Part shown: positions 1 to 10,695 of the stretch, in pieces | How the letters are laid out: each line of letters starts with the position of its first letter | How positions within the stretch are numbered: position 1 is the stretch's first letter | NCBI GenBank assembly: GCA_016946835.1 | Contig: JACVTC010000049.1 | Location: 1,082,501 to 1,146,500, forward strand | Source: Neocallimastix lanati (nom. inval.) | Lineage: Eukaryota; Neocallimastigomycota; Neocallimastigomycetes; Neocallimastigales; Neocallimastigaceae | Direction of reading: 5' to 3' | DNA length: 64,000 nucleotides | Position numbers and translations under genes: made by a program | The notes under the pieces: model-generated | The model's input: the letters and a program-made list of their open reading frames with translations, nothing else | Database searches by the model: none | What the model was told of the DNA's origin: nothing

Positions 1-97
1 TATATTTATTAGAATATATTATTGTGTCATAATTCCCTAGAGAAACGACCAAATAAATAAATAACTAGATATGGAATATTTTAAATGTTCTGTATCA
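1..97 (+). mobile_element. 5' LTR of the gag-only element (3' part only)
   Basis: It ends in GTATCA at 92-97, the inverted partner of the TGATAC that opens the 3' LTR at 2445. All 97 visible positions match 3007-3103. Confidence 0.85.
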
Positions 98-101
98 AAA
101 A

Positions 102-120
102 TGGTGGAGAATCCGGGCGT
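102..120 (+). promoter_or_regulatory. Candidate tRNA primer-binding site
   Basis: A TGG-initiated, GC-richer stretch (TGGTGGAGAATCCGGG) starts four bases after the LTR end. This is the place and form expected for pairing with a tRNA 3' CCA end. A very similar TGGTGGAGA...CGGGG lies next to the 5' LTR of Ty3-2 near 49240. The tRNA was not identified. Confidence 0.5.
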
Positions 121-160
121 TTCTCTAGCATGATAATATGAAAATAATAAAAATTTGAAA

Positions 161-161
<1 letters not shown>

Positions 162-222
<61 letters not shown>
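162..222. repeat. (AAT)n microsatellite
   Basis: An uninterrupted AAT run in the leader between the 5' LTR and gag. The rest of 121-470 is A/T-rich leader ending in a long poly-A stretch just before the gag ATG; no other gene is visible there. Confidence 0.9.
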
Positions 223-226
<4 letters not shown>

Positions 227-425
227 AAAAAAAAATATCGTGTAATAAAATAATAGTTTATTTTAACACGTAAAGATAATATTAATAGTTTTTAATGACA
301 CATAATAAAATAATAGTTTAAAATAGTAAATAATAAAATAATAGTTATTTAAAATGTTATAATATATATTATTTAAAATAACGCGTAATAGAAATAAATA
401 TAAACAAAAAAAAAAAGAAAAAAAA

Positions 426-464
<39 letters not shown>

Positions 465-470
465 ATCAAA

Positions 471-2126
471 ATGAATGTTCAAGGCTTAATAAAAGAACTA
501 CCTTTATTAGTCAATTATGGAAGGGATATTGATGGATGGATTAAGGACTTTGAGGAAGTTATGGAATTATGGGAGATTTACACATTGAGGCAACAATACT
601 TTTGGATAATTAAATGTGTAAATCAAGACATAAATATAGAAATTAAAATATTAAAAGAAAAGTATAAAAGAAATGAATATCCAACATTAAAAGAAATACA
701 ATATGCCATTGAAAAATATTTAAATATTACTCAAAGTGAAAAATGCTGGACTTTAAAGACCATAAAAGTTCCAAATGATACAAAAATTTCAATTTTTAAT
801 GTAACTTATAGAAGACTATTAAAGAATTTGGAGTGCGACTTTAGGAAATTAGTGACAATTGAAGATTATTTAAATTCAATAAAAGTTAGACGTTTCCCAT
901 ATCAACAAGTAATTATAAAAGGATGCAAAACTATAGAAGATGCTATGAAAACTGCTTCTCTCGCTGAAAGAATAGAAAATGAATTAATAGAATCTAATAA
1001 GGAAGAAAGAGAAAGCTTTAATAACCATAAAATAACTTATAATAGGAGAAACAATAGGACTGACCCTTATAACACGCATTTTAGAGAATATGGATTAATA
1101 AATGAAAATATTAATAAAAATTTTAGGAAATTTAATTTTAATTATTACAATAATTATAATAATAAATTAAAAACTAATAATTATTATAATAAAATAAATA
1201 ATTTTACGCCTAGACAAAACAAAATGAATTATTATAAAAGAAATTATAATATTGAACAAAATAAAAATTTTAATTATTTTGATTCGGATTATACTAATGT
1301 TGAATGTGGCAATTCAAATTTTAATGGTAAAGAAAATTATTTAAAATCTATGAATAATTCTAATTGTAATTCTTGCATGAATGTTAATTCAATAAATAAT
1401 TATTATATTAATAAAGAAAATTTGAATTCATATTATTATTATGGTAATATTAATAGTTCTTCAAAAGGTATTTATAAAGAAATAATAAATAGTAATTATG
1501 ATCATAATATTAATAGTAAAGATACTTGCACTATTGAAGAAAATTATAATTTAAATTCCGTGGATGAAAATGTTAATGTTAAGGGCGAATCAGGAAATAA
1601 ACACGTAAATAATGATAATGATAGAATTCAAACTAAAATCACAACTTATAATGATAATATGGATAAACAAATTATTGAAGAAAATATAGAAGGTAATATG
1701 GTAATTAATAAATTGAGTGATACTATTCTCGAAGGTAACGTATATAATCCATCACATAAACTAATTCCAGTAGAAAAGAAAAACGAAAACATATTATTAT
1801 GTAAAGAGGAAAGTAAATTATTAGAAAGTAAACCTATTGATAAATTGAAAATAAATAAAATTAAGATGGAAGGAAATAATTTAAATATTTATAATGAAAT
1901 GATAAATAAAATTAAAATAAATTCTGATAATAAAATAATAATAAAAAAAATACCTACTGTAGAAAATTCCAACCAAAATAATGGTAATAGCAAAAATAAT
2001 TCAAAAAGAAAATTTAAAATTAAATTTAATTATAAAAATACAATTATTAAAAAGTATAATAATAATAGGAAAGATACAAAGTGTATTATCAGGAATTACA
2101 AATATAAAAGAAAAAGAAAAACATAG
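471..2126 (+). CDS. Gag-like protein of a non-autonomous LTR element
   Basis: This 551-residue ORF starts at the first ATG after the poly-A leader and is the only long frame between the two LTRs. Residues 1 to about 180 are a helical, Gag-like core (an N-terminal W-x-K-D-F-E region, later charged helices and a KTASLAERIENE segment). From about residue 200 the protein becomes Asn/Tyr/Lys-rich low complexity, then ends in a very basic tail. No CCHC zinc knuckle, DSG protease motif or YxDD motif is present. The basic tail might replace the knuckle in RNA binding (inference). A second decayed copy at 37415-38242 shares an NNRKDTK...RNYK tail. The Gag call rests mainly on position between LTRs. 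Confidence 0.7.
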   Translation: MNVQGLIKELPLLVNYGRDIDGWIKDFEEVMELWEIYTLRQQYFWIIKCVNQDINIEIKILKEKYKRNEYPTLKEIQYAIEKYLNITQSEKCWTLKTIKVPNDTKISIFNVTYRRLLKNLECDFRKLVTIEDYLNSIKVRRFPYQQVIIKGCKTIEDAMKTASLAERIENELIESNKEERESFNNHKITYNRRNNRTDPYNTHFREYGLINENINKNFRKFNFNYYNNYNNKLKTNNYYNKINNFTPRQNKMNYYKRNYNIEQNKNFNYFDSDYTNVECGNSNFNGKENYLKSMNNSNCNSCMNVNSINNYYINKENLNSYYYYGNINSSSKGIYKEIINSNYDHNINSKDTCTIEENYNLNSVDENVNVKGESGNKHVNNDNDRIQTKITTYNDNMDKQIIEENIEGNMVINKLSDTILEGNVYNPSHKLIPVEKKNENILLCKEESKLLESKPIDKLKINKIKMEGNNLNIYNEMINKIKINSDNKIIIKKIPTVENSNQNNGNSKNNSKRKFKIKFNYKNTIIKKYNNNRKDTKCIIRNYKYKRKRKT

Positions 2127-2231
2127 TTTGAATATAATTCAATTAAATTTTCAAAATTCAAAATTCAAAAATTCAAAATTTAAATTATTAAATTTCAAAT
2201 TTCAAATTTCAAATTTCAAATTTCAAATTTC

Positions 2232-2264
<33 letters not shown>

Positions 2265-2328
2265 ATACATAATATTTTTATGTTTTTACTTTTTTAACAA
2301 AATATATATAAAAATTTAATTATTAAAT

Positions 2329-2391
<63 letters not shown>

Positions 2392-2404
2392 TTTTTTTTC
2401 GCCT
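2127..2404 (+). repeat. Low-complexity 3' region: AAATTTC repeats and poly-A tracts
   Basis: After the gag stop there are degenerate AAATTCAAA units, then AAATTTC tandem copies up to about 2230, then two long A tracts (about 2236-2262 and 2332-2388). A 112-aa ORF overlapping this stretch only translates the repeats, so I do not call it a gene. Confidence 0.8.
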
Positions 2405-2444
2405 GACTTCAAGGGACGAAGTCTTATTTAAAGTGGGGGAATCT
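2405..2444 (+). promoter_or_regulatory. Stem-loop and polypurine tract before the 3' LTR
   Basis: GACTTC (2405-2410) and GAAGTC (2418-2423) form a 6-bp stem with a 7-nt loop. A purine run, AAGTGGGGGA (2431-2440), follows and then ATCT just before the LTR. The purine run is the expected plus-strand primer. The same stem with a 7-nt loop occurs beside the polypurine tract of the related element at 37386-37406. Confidence 0.75.
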
Positions 2445-3103
2445 TGATACGATACCACTATAAAAATAAGATTTAGGTAAGAAATTTAGGTTAGAAATAT
2501 TGTATAAATATTATTGGTTATAATAATTAAAATAATTTATATATAGTTAATTCAAATAATTATTTTTAAAAGCATGGTTAATTCTTTTGTCATAATTAAA
2601 AATAGATAAATTATATTATTAATGATTCTATTATTATGATAATAAATTAATTCATCATTATTATTAATAAGTTTTATTTTATATTTTAAATATTATTTTG
2701 AGAATTATATAGTTTTAGGAATTATATTATAAATATTGATAATTATATTTTATTCAGGAAATATATTTTAAATATTAATAGTTAAATATATTTAATAATG
2801 AAATTGTATTTTTAAATAAAGTTATTAGGAAATTAATAGTTAAAGAGATATGTTTAATAAAAATATAATATTAATTAATTATTTTAACAATTATATAAAA
2901 TTAAGAGAATGTAATAATAAATTATTATGTATGTAAAAATAAAATTATAAAAATAAATAAAGAACAAAATATTATTATAAAACATTATTATTATAAATTA
3001 TTTTCTTATATTTATTAGAATATATTATTGTGTCATAATTCCCTAGAGAAACGACCAAATAAATAAATAACTAGATATGGAATATTTTAAATGTTCTGTA
3101 TCA
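2445..3103 (+). mobile_element. 3' LTR (family A, 659 bp)
   Basis: It begins TGATACG and ends GTATCA, giving 6-bp inverted termini. Its last 97 bp equal window positions 1-97. It is followed by AGAA and then another LTR that starts TGGTACG at 3108. Confidence 0.85.
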
Positions 3104-3107
3104 AGAA

Positions 3108-5534
3108 TGGTACGTTACTCATAGAATAATAGAAAAAAATTGTAAAAAATAGAAAATTGTTAAGATAATAACTGAATTTCAATTCAATTTCAATTTCGAT
3201 AATTCAGTTATTTGAATTTCAATATTAATAAATAATAATAATATAATAATTATTATTAAATTAACTTTGTTAAAATATTTAGGAATTAGTCTAGGCCAAC
3301 TAATTACTAAATATTATTAACATATTGAATTTAATATATATTAAATAATGTAAACACGTGATTGTCATATTAAATTAATTTCTACATATTATATTTTAAT
3401 TATAAATTATAATATTTAGCAATATTTAATTCTTATATTTTATTTATATTAAATATTTATATTATTATCTAACTTTATATTATCAATATCAAACTTATAT
3501 TAATATTATTTACATATTCATATTAATAATTAATATTTTAATAATTAATTATTTTATATAAATACATGTTTAAATTCTTTGATTAATCCTTTGTAGGATT
3601 ATTGTAATTTAAATTATAGTAATAATTATATAAAATAATAATGTAATAAAATATTATTAAGATTAAATAAAATTTATATTTTAGATAAAAACTTAATTAT
3701 AAAATTTACTAATAACAATATGTTTTAAATAAGAATAAAATTTATTTATTAATAAATTACTATAATTTGGCATCTTGACCTAATCGTTAAGACCAAATTA
3801 TCTAAAAACTTTGACAAAAATTATCACGAATACTAGTGGATTTGAGAGTAAAATTCACTATTAGATCAATTGAAGTTTAATTTAGTTATTGACAAAAATT
3901 ATTTTAATTCGATTTTAATTATAAAAATAAATATTAGAAACATTATAGAATTAGAAACCAAAGGGTTTGGACTTATTTATTAAAGATAATTTAATTAATT
4001 TTAACCCTTAAGAGTTTGATAAAAATAACATGAAGAAAAACAACGACATCACGACAAATAATGGAAATAATATATCAATATTCCCGTTAAAATTATATTC
4101 ATTAGAAAGCTACTGACGGGAACTACAACATATGTTAAAATCAACCTTATTGGACAACTAGATAACGAGATATTGGTCTTTAAAGATATTTTAAATATAA
4201 AAAATAATTTAATTATTTAGTTAAGACCCCAAGATTATTAATTAGAAATTTATATTAAATAAATATCTTAACTTGGAAATTATATTATTAATTTTTATTA
4301 TTAATTAAAAAAACAGAATTAGTTATTAGTAATAGTTTTATAACATTTTAAATAAGTTTATAAGTTTTATATATTTTATTATAATATTTTTATTCAATTA
4401 TTTTCTAAAAGATTCTAAGGAATTCTTTATCATTCTAAAGATTTCCGAAAGAGAATTTTTAATTAGTTTTAATATTTTATTTTATTTTATTTTATATTTT
4501 TTCTTAGTATTAAATTAGTTTTAGTATTAAATTGTTTTATGAATAATTATATAGTTATTGTATTAAAAGATTCTTATCAATATTATTTTATTATTATATT
4601 TTATATAGCTTATATACATGTATGAATATGTTAAGATTAGAATGTATTATTTAATTATATTGTTAATTATTATTTTAGTTTAGTATAAAAAGGATTTGAA
4701 ATTCCATATTTTGAATTTTTTGTAAGATTATTAACCTAGTAACTTATAACCTGTTAACATAAAGTTAATGAATTAATTATAACAATAAATAAATCTTTAT
4801 ATTAATCTAGTTAATTTTATTATTAAAATATATATTATGAATAAAGTTCTAATAAAACATAAATCTTATAGATTGAATTCTTAATTATTAAACTCTGTGT
4901 GTATTATTTATTATTTAATTTAATTAAATTGTTATAATTAATAAAAATATCCTGACCTGACCAATTTAACCCAAACTAGGAAAGATTTAGCAAGAATCTA
5001 ATCTACCACTCAATAAGATTTAACTATAATCTTTACCTATACAAAAATTTTTACAAAAATAACAATATTAATATGTGGATTAGTGATAAAGTATATTAAA
5101 TATTTTAATATAATTAAATAATATAATTAAATAATAATTAACTAGCAATAGGAATTGAGAAAACTTAGTATAAAAAGATCAATTATTAAATAATTAGAAA
5201 GGGGAATTCTTAGAGAAAAAGAATTACTCAATAGTTAAAATAAGAGATTTATACTTTACAATTAAGATTAGAAAATAGAGAGAGAAATTTTATAATAAAT
5301 AATAAATATAGAAAATAGATTTTAGAGATAAATACATAAAATTATTAATTTGAAATATAAAAGCAGAGAAAATAATAAAATACTAAAATATTAAATAATA
5401 TTATTATCTTTGTTTAAATAATTTTTTTTATTTGAGTGTTATTTAATTCTAATTATTAGAATATATTATTTTATATTAAGAAAACTTGTTTGTTCCGACC
5501 CTAAAGTGACTTTTTTTTTATAAGTTGTGTATCA
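3108..5534. mobile_element. Solo LTR (family B), split by a nested insertion
   Basis: It starts TGGTACGTTACTC and ends GTATCA at 5529-5534. Its two arms (3108-3157 and 5056-5534) match the reverse complement of the LTR at 23606-30786. Removing the nested unit at 3158-5055 and one copy of its target repeat leaves about 524 bp, close to the 522 bp of the other copy. It has no coding capacity. Confidence 0.75.
3158..5055 (+). mobile_element. Nested LTR-type insertion (family C) inside LTR B
   Basis: It begins TGTTAAGATAATAACTG, ends TTTTTACA, and is flanked by the 5-bp duplication AAAAT (3153-3157 and 5056-5060). It is 1898 bp, longer than a related solo LTR (737 bp at 31758-36835). It contains two promoter-like modules (TATAAATA at 3557 and TATAAAAAG at 4684, each followed 33-35 bp later by TTTGTARGATTATT). 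It may therefore be a small LTR-LTR unit or an LTR with another insertion. No ORF of note. Confidence 0.7.
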
Positions 5535-5538
5535 AAAA

Positions 5539-5588
5539 TTATACGAGACCACTATAAAAATGGTATTTAGGTAGATTCTTTAGGTTAA
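5539..5588 (+). mobile_element. Fragment of a family A-like LTR start
   Basis: The stretch ACCACTATAAAAAT...ATTTAGGTA...TTTAGGTTA closely follows the first 50 bp of LTR A at 2445. It sits four bases (AAAA) after the end of LTR B and is cut at 5589 by the next element. Confidence 0.6.
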
Positions 5589-5996
5589 TGTTAAGATAAT
5601 AACTGAATTTCAATTTAATTCAACTTCAATTCCAATAATTCAGTTATTTGAATTTCAATATTAATAAATAATAATATCTTTTATGTTATTTCAAAGGTTA
5701 TTGTAAAATTACCTTAATAGTAATATTCTATAGATATTTAATTATTAAATAAAAAGAAATTATTATAAATAAAATTAATTAACTTTAATTACTGAAATCA
5801 ATTTTAAATAAATTTATATTGAACTAAATTATTTAAATATATTTATTATTATATATCTATATAGCATATTACTATAATAGACATATTGCCGTAGTAAAAT
5901 TTTTTAAAAAACCATATTATTTTATTTAAATTTAAAACATAAAATATATCAAAATTTTAACAATAACCTTAACCTAGTTTTAGTTGCTACCTTGAT

Positions 5997-6137
5997 ATGT
6001 CTTACTATACGAACGTCTGGGCTAGTGAAGTACCTGACATTGCCCCAATGTTAGAAGTTAATAAGTTATGGTCTGACGCCCAAGTCACTGTATCCAAATT
6101 GGCTTCTTCTGGTAATGATAGTTTTTTAATAAAATAA
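5997..6137 (+). pseudogene. N-terminal fragment of a Ty3 Gag
   Basis: An ATG at 5997 opens 46 codons of normal-looking protein (begins MSYYTNVWASEVPD, later KLWSDAQVTV) before TAA at 6135. It lies where gag should begin, after the leader, and uses more G/C than its surroundings. Further Gag sequence resumes at about 6310, so this looks like the broken start of the same gene. A related fragment occurs at about 10597. Confidence 0.55.
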
Positions 6138-6309
6138 GATTTTAATGAATATAACCAGGACTTACAGAAAAAACTTTATACACTTTACTGAGATAATAAA
6201 AATATTAATAATCAACATTCTAATTTAACTAAAATATTTAATAAATAAATATTAATTATAAAATAAATAAGTATTAATTTATTTATTTTTATTTTCAAGA
6301 AAAAAATTG

Positions 6310-6742
6310 GCTAAGATCCAGTTAGTAAAATTAAAACATTCGTATGGAAAAATAAATGATTATATAGAAAAGTTTAGAAACGTTAACTACTGGTCTGTCT
6401 TGGGATGAAGAAGCTTTAGTCTTATTTTTCTAAAATGGACTTCACCCAAAGTTCCAAGAAGAAATAGATAAAATGGAAGAATTCCCTACAAAGCTTGGTG
6501 ATATTTATACCAAGTGTATCTTATTTGAAAATAATATTAAAAGTAAGGACCATTTAAGAAATAATAATGGTAAAAAAAATTCGAGAAAGAAATATTCAAG
6601 CATATACGTAAACAATAACAATAATTATAATAATAATAATAATAATAATTATTATTATACTAAAAGTAAAACTAGCAATAATTATTTTAATAATAATAAC
6701 AATAATAATAATCAAAATAATAACCGAAAAAACTAATTGATG
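6310..6742 (+). pseudogene. Gag remnant of Ty3-1
   Basis: Read with one frameshift and one internal TAA, this gives a typical Gag core: KIQLVKLKHSYGKINDYIEKF, then SWDEEALVLFF, NGLHPKFQEEID and a KLGDIYTKCILFE helix. It ends in Asn-rich sequence coded by AAT repeats. The pattern L.Q....S...Y...F...F..GL.P..Q is that of retrotransposon Gag capsid domains. No zinc knuckle is recognisable. The only long frame is 6473-6736. Confidence 0.65.
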
Positions 6743-6779
6743 GGCTTCAAAAGGAGTCCAGAACATCAAAAAATTTAAA

Positions 6780-7220
6780 AACAATTTATTATAATTTTCC
6801 TACACTTGATTCAATCAATGAATCAAATTTACCATCTACTTTTCTTTTATTTAAATCTTATTTTCCTATTAAATTTTTAAATAATTTTACAATTAAAAAT
6901 GAAAAAATTCAAAAATTAACATTTGAATCTATGCTAGACTCAGGATCCTTTTGCAATTTTATTACGGAAAAATTAGTAAATAAATTAAAATTAAATATTC
7001 AAACAACAAAAAACAAAATCTTAGTCAAAGGTATTTCAGGAAGAACTACCAAATTAGATCAATTCGTTTGACTGAATTTCCAAATTAAATTTTTTAAAAA
7101 TAAAAAATTTTATTTTCAAGATTTTAAAGAAAAATTCTTAATTTTAAATTGTATTCCTATTGAGTTACTTTTTGGAAATCAGTTTATTAGGAAATTCAAA
7201 ATACATTACAATTATTAAAA
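6780..7220 (+). pseudogene. Retropepsin-like protease remnant of Ty3-1
   Basis: One frame reads LTFESMLDSGSFCNFITEKL, holding the DSG active site of retrotransposon aspartic proteases, then an ILVKGISGRTT segment and an LLFGNQFI segment like the conserved hydrophobic Gly region. A TGA interrupts it near 7070. The stretch 7220-7660 is Lys/Asn-rich sequence with no recognisable domain; its 79-aa ORF at 7396 looks like spacer between protease and RT. Confidence 0.6.
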
Positions 7221-7659
7221 TAACACATTATATTCTTATTTAAATTATAATTATTTAAATAATCATAAAAATAAATCTATAAAAAATAAGGGAAATAATT
7301 TTTATTTAAACTCGTTAAAAAAGAATAATTTTCAAAAATAAATTTTTTAAAAGAAAAATAAAAAATAAATTTTATTATAAAAATTTTTCAGAAAATTGAT
7401 CAAAAATTATTCAAAAAATATCTCCAAAAAATTTAATTTAAAAAATTTTTCAAAATTTTCAAAAAATCCAAAGTTTAATAAATATAAAAATTCAAAGATT
7501 AGTGAATATAAAAATTCTATTAATAAAAATTCTAAAATTTATGTATATTTGAAATATTTAAATAAATCTAAAAGTAAATTTTCTTCCAAAAAATTTAATA
7601 AAAATCATCAAGATTTATATAACAATAAAAAATAATATAGTTATAATTTTTTAGTATAT

Positions 7660-8945
7660 TGTTTTCTTTCAACGAAAGATAAAGTTGAAATTGAAAATGA
7701 GGAACCAAAAATAGAAGAAATTCCTCATCAATATCAAGATTTAGCAATAGTATTTAGCAAAAAAGAAGTAGATAAATTACCTCCTCACCGTTTAACCGAC
7801 TGTAAGATTGTTTAAGAAAAAGACGCTACACTTCATTACGGCCCAATTTATCCATTAACTGAAGAAGAATCACAAGTTTTAAAAGATTATATAAAAGAAA
7901 ATTTAGAAAAAGGATTTATTAGGCCATCAGAATCACTTGCTGGATATCCTGTCCTTATTCAGAAGAAAAAAGATGGTTCCCTTCGGTTATGTGTGGACTA
8001 TAAAAAATTAAATGCAGTAACTATAAGAAATTCATATCCTCTCCCTCTAATAACAGATATAATAGAAAAAGTAAAAGGAGCTAGATATTTTACAAAATTG
8101 GATTTACGTTCTGCTTATAATTTAATTAGAATAAAAGAAGGTGACGAATATAAAACTGCGTTTAGAATTAAATATGACCATTACGAATATTTAGTTATGC
8201 CATTTGGTTTTAAAAAATGTGCCTGCCACTTTCCAATCATTTATTAATTCTATTCTTAGACCATACTTGGAAAAATGTGTGATCTTATATTTAGATGATA
8301 TTTTAATTTATTCCAAAGATTTGCAGGAGCATCATAATCAAGTCAGAAAAGTCCTTCAAACTTTAATTAATAATAATTTATATGTAAAATTAGAAAAATG
8401 TGAATTTGACCAGAATAAAGTTGAATTTTTAGGTTACATTTTATCTGGTAATGGTGTATCTACTGATCCAAAGAAAATTAAATCTATCGAAGAGTGGCCA
8501 AGACCAGAAAATTTAAAAGATGTTCAAAGATTTATTGGCCTATGTAATTACTATAGAAGATTTGTTAAAGATTTTGCAAAAATTGCAAAATCTTTACATA
8601 ATTTAACAAGGAAAAATATTAAATTGTTTGGACAAATGAATATACAAATGCTTTTAAGGAATTAAAGAAAAGATTAATTACTTCTCCAATTCTATTTCAT
8701 TCTGATATTACAAAACCTTTTATAGTAGAATGTGATGCAATTATGCTATTGGTGCTGTTCTATCTTAAAGGGATAAAGATAATAATTTACATCCAGTAAC
8801 ATATTATTCTAGAAGTTTACTAAAAGCCGAAATAAATTATACAATTACTGATAAAGAACTACTCGCTATAAGGGATGCTTTTATTGCTTGGAGACATCTA
8901 CTCCTTGGTGCTAAAAACCAAATTAATGTCTATACGGATCTCCTT
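7660..8945 (+). pseudogene. Reverse transcriptase-RNase H remnant of Ty3-1
   Basis: The pieces read PPHR..DCKI, then YGPIYPLT, then [23 protein letters not shown], then [13 protein letters not shown] and VMPFG. After a frameshift at about 8205 they continue as PATFQSFIN and ILYLDDILIYS (the catalytic YxDD as YLDD), then GLCNYYRRFVKDFAKIA. A further shift at about 8640 leads to RNase H (FIVECDA, then KELLAIRDAFIAWRHLL and VYTD). At least one stop (about 7815) and several frameshifts make it inactive. It is a close relative of the RT of Ty3-4 (52635-57459). Confidence 0.8.
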
Positions 8946-8949
8946 TCCC

Positions 8950-9215
8950 TAAACACCATCCAGTATTCCATATATCCGAGCTCGAGCCTTTCATTCCTAC
9001 CTCTCTAGAATATAGAAAAAGAAGATCTCATGACGAATCTATTAAAGATATTATCGAAATCACTGGATTTAGGACTAACTATAAGAAAAATTATTATGAA
9101 TATCGTGTTAGATATAAATATGAAAATACTAAGTTGAAAACAACCCAAGAAATCAAGACATTTATTTATTATATTTGAAGAATGGAAGAAAGTTTACTTC
9201 AATTGCGTATAATTA
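8950..9215 (+). pseudogene. Chromodomain-containing C-terminal tail of Ty3-1
   Basis: Immediately after the RNase H motif VYTD the sequence jumps to KHHPVFHISELEPFIP, a motif normally found just before the chromodomain at the integrase C-terminus. It continues as IKDIIEITGFR...YYEYRVRYKYEN, chromodomain-like. The HHCC zinc region and the DDE core are absent, so about 1.3 kb was deleted at 8940-8952. Confidence 0.65.
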
Positions 9216-9827
9216 AAAAAAAAAAAAATGAAAAAAAGAAAATTTTTTTGAAAATTTTATTTTTTATTATTAATTTTTTAAGTTTTACTTTATTATTATC
9301 AATTTTTAATTAGGTTTAATATTTCAATATTTCCAACATGAAATTACAAATTCAAAATTTCAAAATTCAAAAAATATAGCTATATTACACTCTTAACAAT
9401 CAATTTATAATTCAATATAATCAAAATTTTATAAATTATTATAATTTTCATTTTTTTAAATTTTAATGCAACAAATTAAAAAGTTAATTGAAATTAAAAT
9501 ATCAAAATTTCAAAATTTCAAAATTTCAATTTCAAAAATTTTAAATCAAATACATTCAAAAATGGTACCATTATATTCCAAATCATCAGTTTTATTAACA
9601 AAATTTTAATTTTACTAAATTTTAGAAATTTCAAAATTTCAATGAAATGATCACTTGAAAAGGGTTTCCTATATAAATTTAAAAGGACTCAAGTGATCTT
9701 CCTCCTTCAAAAATTAAAAAAAAATTTTTTAATTTATGAAATTTTAAAAAATTTTTTTAATAAAAATTTAGACCTCCTTATCATTACATAAAAATCATCT
9801 TGAATCCGATTTTTATAGGAGGGCGTT
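9216..9827 (+). other. Non-coding 3' region of Ty3-1
   Basis: This is A/T-rich with many AAATTTCAAAA-type short repeats and no ORF. It ends in a purine-rich tract (TATAGGAGGGCG) just before the second LTR start, which supports a polypurine tract. Confidence 0.6.
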
Positions 9828-10014
9828 GTTGAAATTATAACTGAATTGAAATCTCAATTTCAGTTATTTACATTTCAATAATTAAAAATATTATTTATTT
9901 AATTATAAATAATATATATATTTAAATAATTAATAATTAATATAAATTCTTGTTTAATATTTAAAGGGTTATCTTAGTCCAGTATTAATCAATATTAAGG
10001 TTTATTATATAAAT

Positions 10015-10470
10015 TTATAATCAGAACTATAGTCAGTAATAAGATTTATAATATAAGAATTATAGTCCTTATTATAGTATTAATAAGAATTAGAATTTAT
10101 GATATAAGAGTTATAATCATAATTATAGCCATTTATAGTCGTAATTATAGTCAGTATTAGTCAATGATAATCAGTATTAGGATTTATGATATTAAAATTA
10201 TAATCAGCATTGATCTGCATGAGTATTTTGATATAAGAATTAAAGTTAGTATTAGTATTGAGACCTATGACATAAAGATTATAGTAAGAATTATAGTCAG
10301 AATTAGTAATAATTAGTATTGGAATTTAAAATATAAAAATTATAGTCAGTATTAATCAGTATTCGGATTTATAATATAAGAATTATAGTCAGTATTAGTT
10401 AGTATTAGAATTTATAATATAAGAATTATAGTCGGTATTAGGAATTTTGATATAGGAATTAGTTAATATA
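10015..10470. repeat. Degenerate minisatellite of about 50-60 bp units
   Basis: Repeated copies of AAGAATTATAGTCAGTATTAG and GGATTTATAATATAAG, separated by variable spacers, fill this part of the right-hand LTR region of Ty3-1. At least seven imperfect copies can be followed. Confidence 0.75.
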
Positions 10471-10579
10471 TATAATAAAGGCCGGAGAAACAGTTTAATT
10501 ATTAGAGACTTAATTATAATTTGGAAGCTCCGTTATAGGTTATTACAATTTTGTCTTTAGCAACTACAAATATTTACAC

Positions 10580-10695
10580 TTAAAGAATTAATATGAACTA
10601 CGTGTGGACCTTCCAGAATATTTAAAGACTATCTATTCTGTCGCTAGTGGGAACTCGGACTTACTAAGTTATCTTATAAGATATTAGATTACTCT
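10580..10695 (+). pseudogene. Possible second Gag N-terminal fragment
   Basis: An ATG at about 10591 gives MNYVWTFQNI, and the next frame gives DLPEYLKTIYSVASGNSDLL. Both resemble the Gag start at 5997 (MSYYTNVW..., KLASSGNDSFL). Its position after an LTR suggests that the LTR at about 9828 also served a second, truncated element. Short match, so tentative. Confidence 0.35.

Larger units (their letters stand above)
1..3103 (+). mobile_element. Gag-only LTR retrotransposon (TR-GAG type), 5' LTR cut by window edge
   Basis: Positions 1-97 repeat without a mismatch at 3007-3103, so the window opens inside a 5' LTR and the matching 3' LTR ends at 3103. Between them lies one Gag-like ORF, a hairpin and a polypurine tract. 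No protease, reverse transcriptase or integrase is present, so the element is non-autonomous and must use enzymes in trans. The identical LTR ends suggest a recent insertion. The left target duplication lies outside the window. Confidence 0.85.
5589..10500 (+). mobile_element. Degenerate chromodomain Ty3/Gypsy element (Ty3-1)
   Basis: A C-type LTR start (TGTTAAGATAATAACTG) at 5589 is followed by gag, protease, RT, RNase H and chromodomain remnants in the normal order. Then come a purine tract (AGGAGGGCG, about 9817-9825) and a second, diverged LTR start (TGTTGAAATTATAACTG) at about 9828. Many stops and frameshifts and the missing integrase core show it is dead. The LTR ends are not well defined, so the right boundary is approximate. 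Between 5676 and 5996 I see only A/T-rich LTR or leader sequence. Confidence 0.7.

Noticed and set aside
1981-2319. 112-aa ORF after gag
   Set aside because: Overlaps the gag end and then translates AAATTTC repeats and poly-A; no independent signal.
7396-7635. 79-aa Lys/Asn/Ser-rich ORF as a gene
   Set aside because: It lies between protease and RT remnants of Ty3-1 and is low-complexity spacer with no domain.
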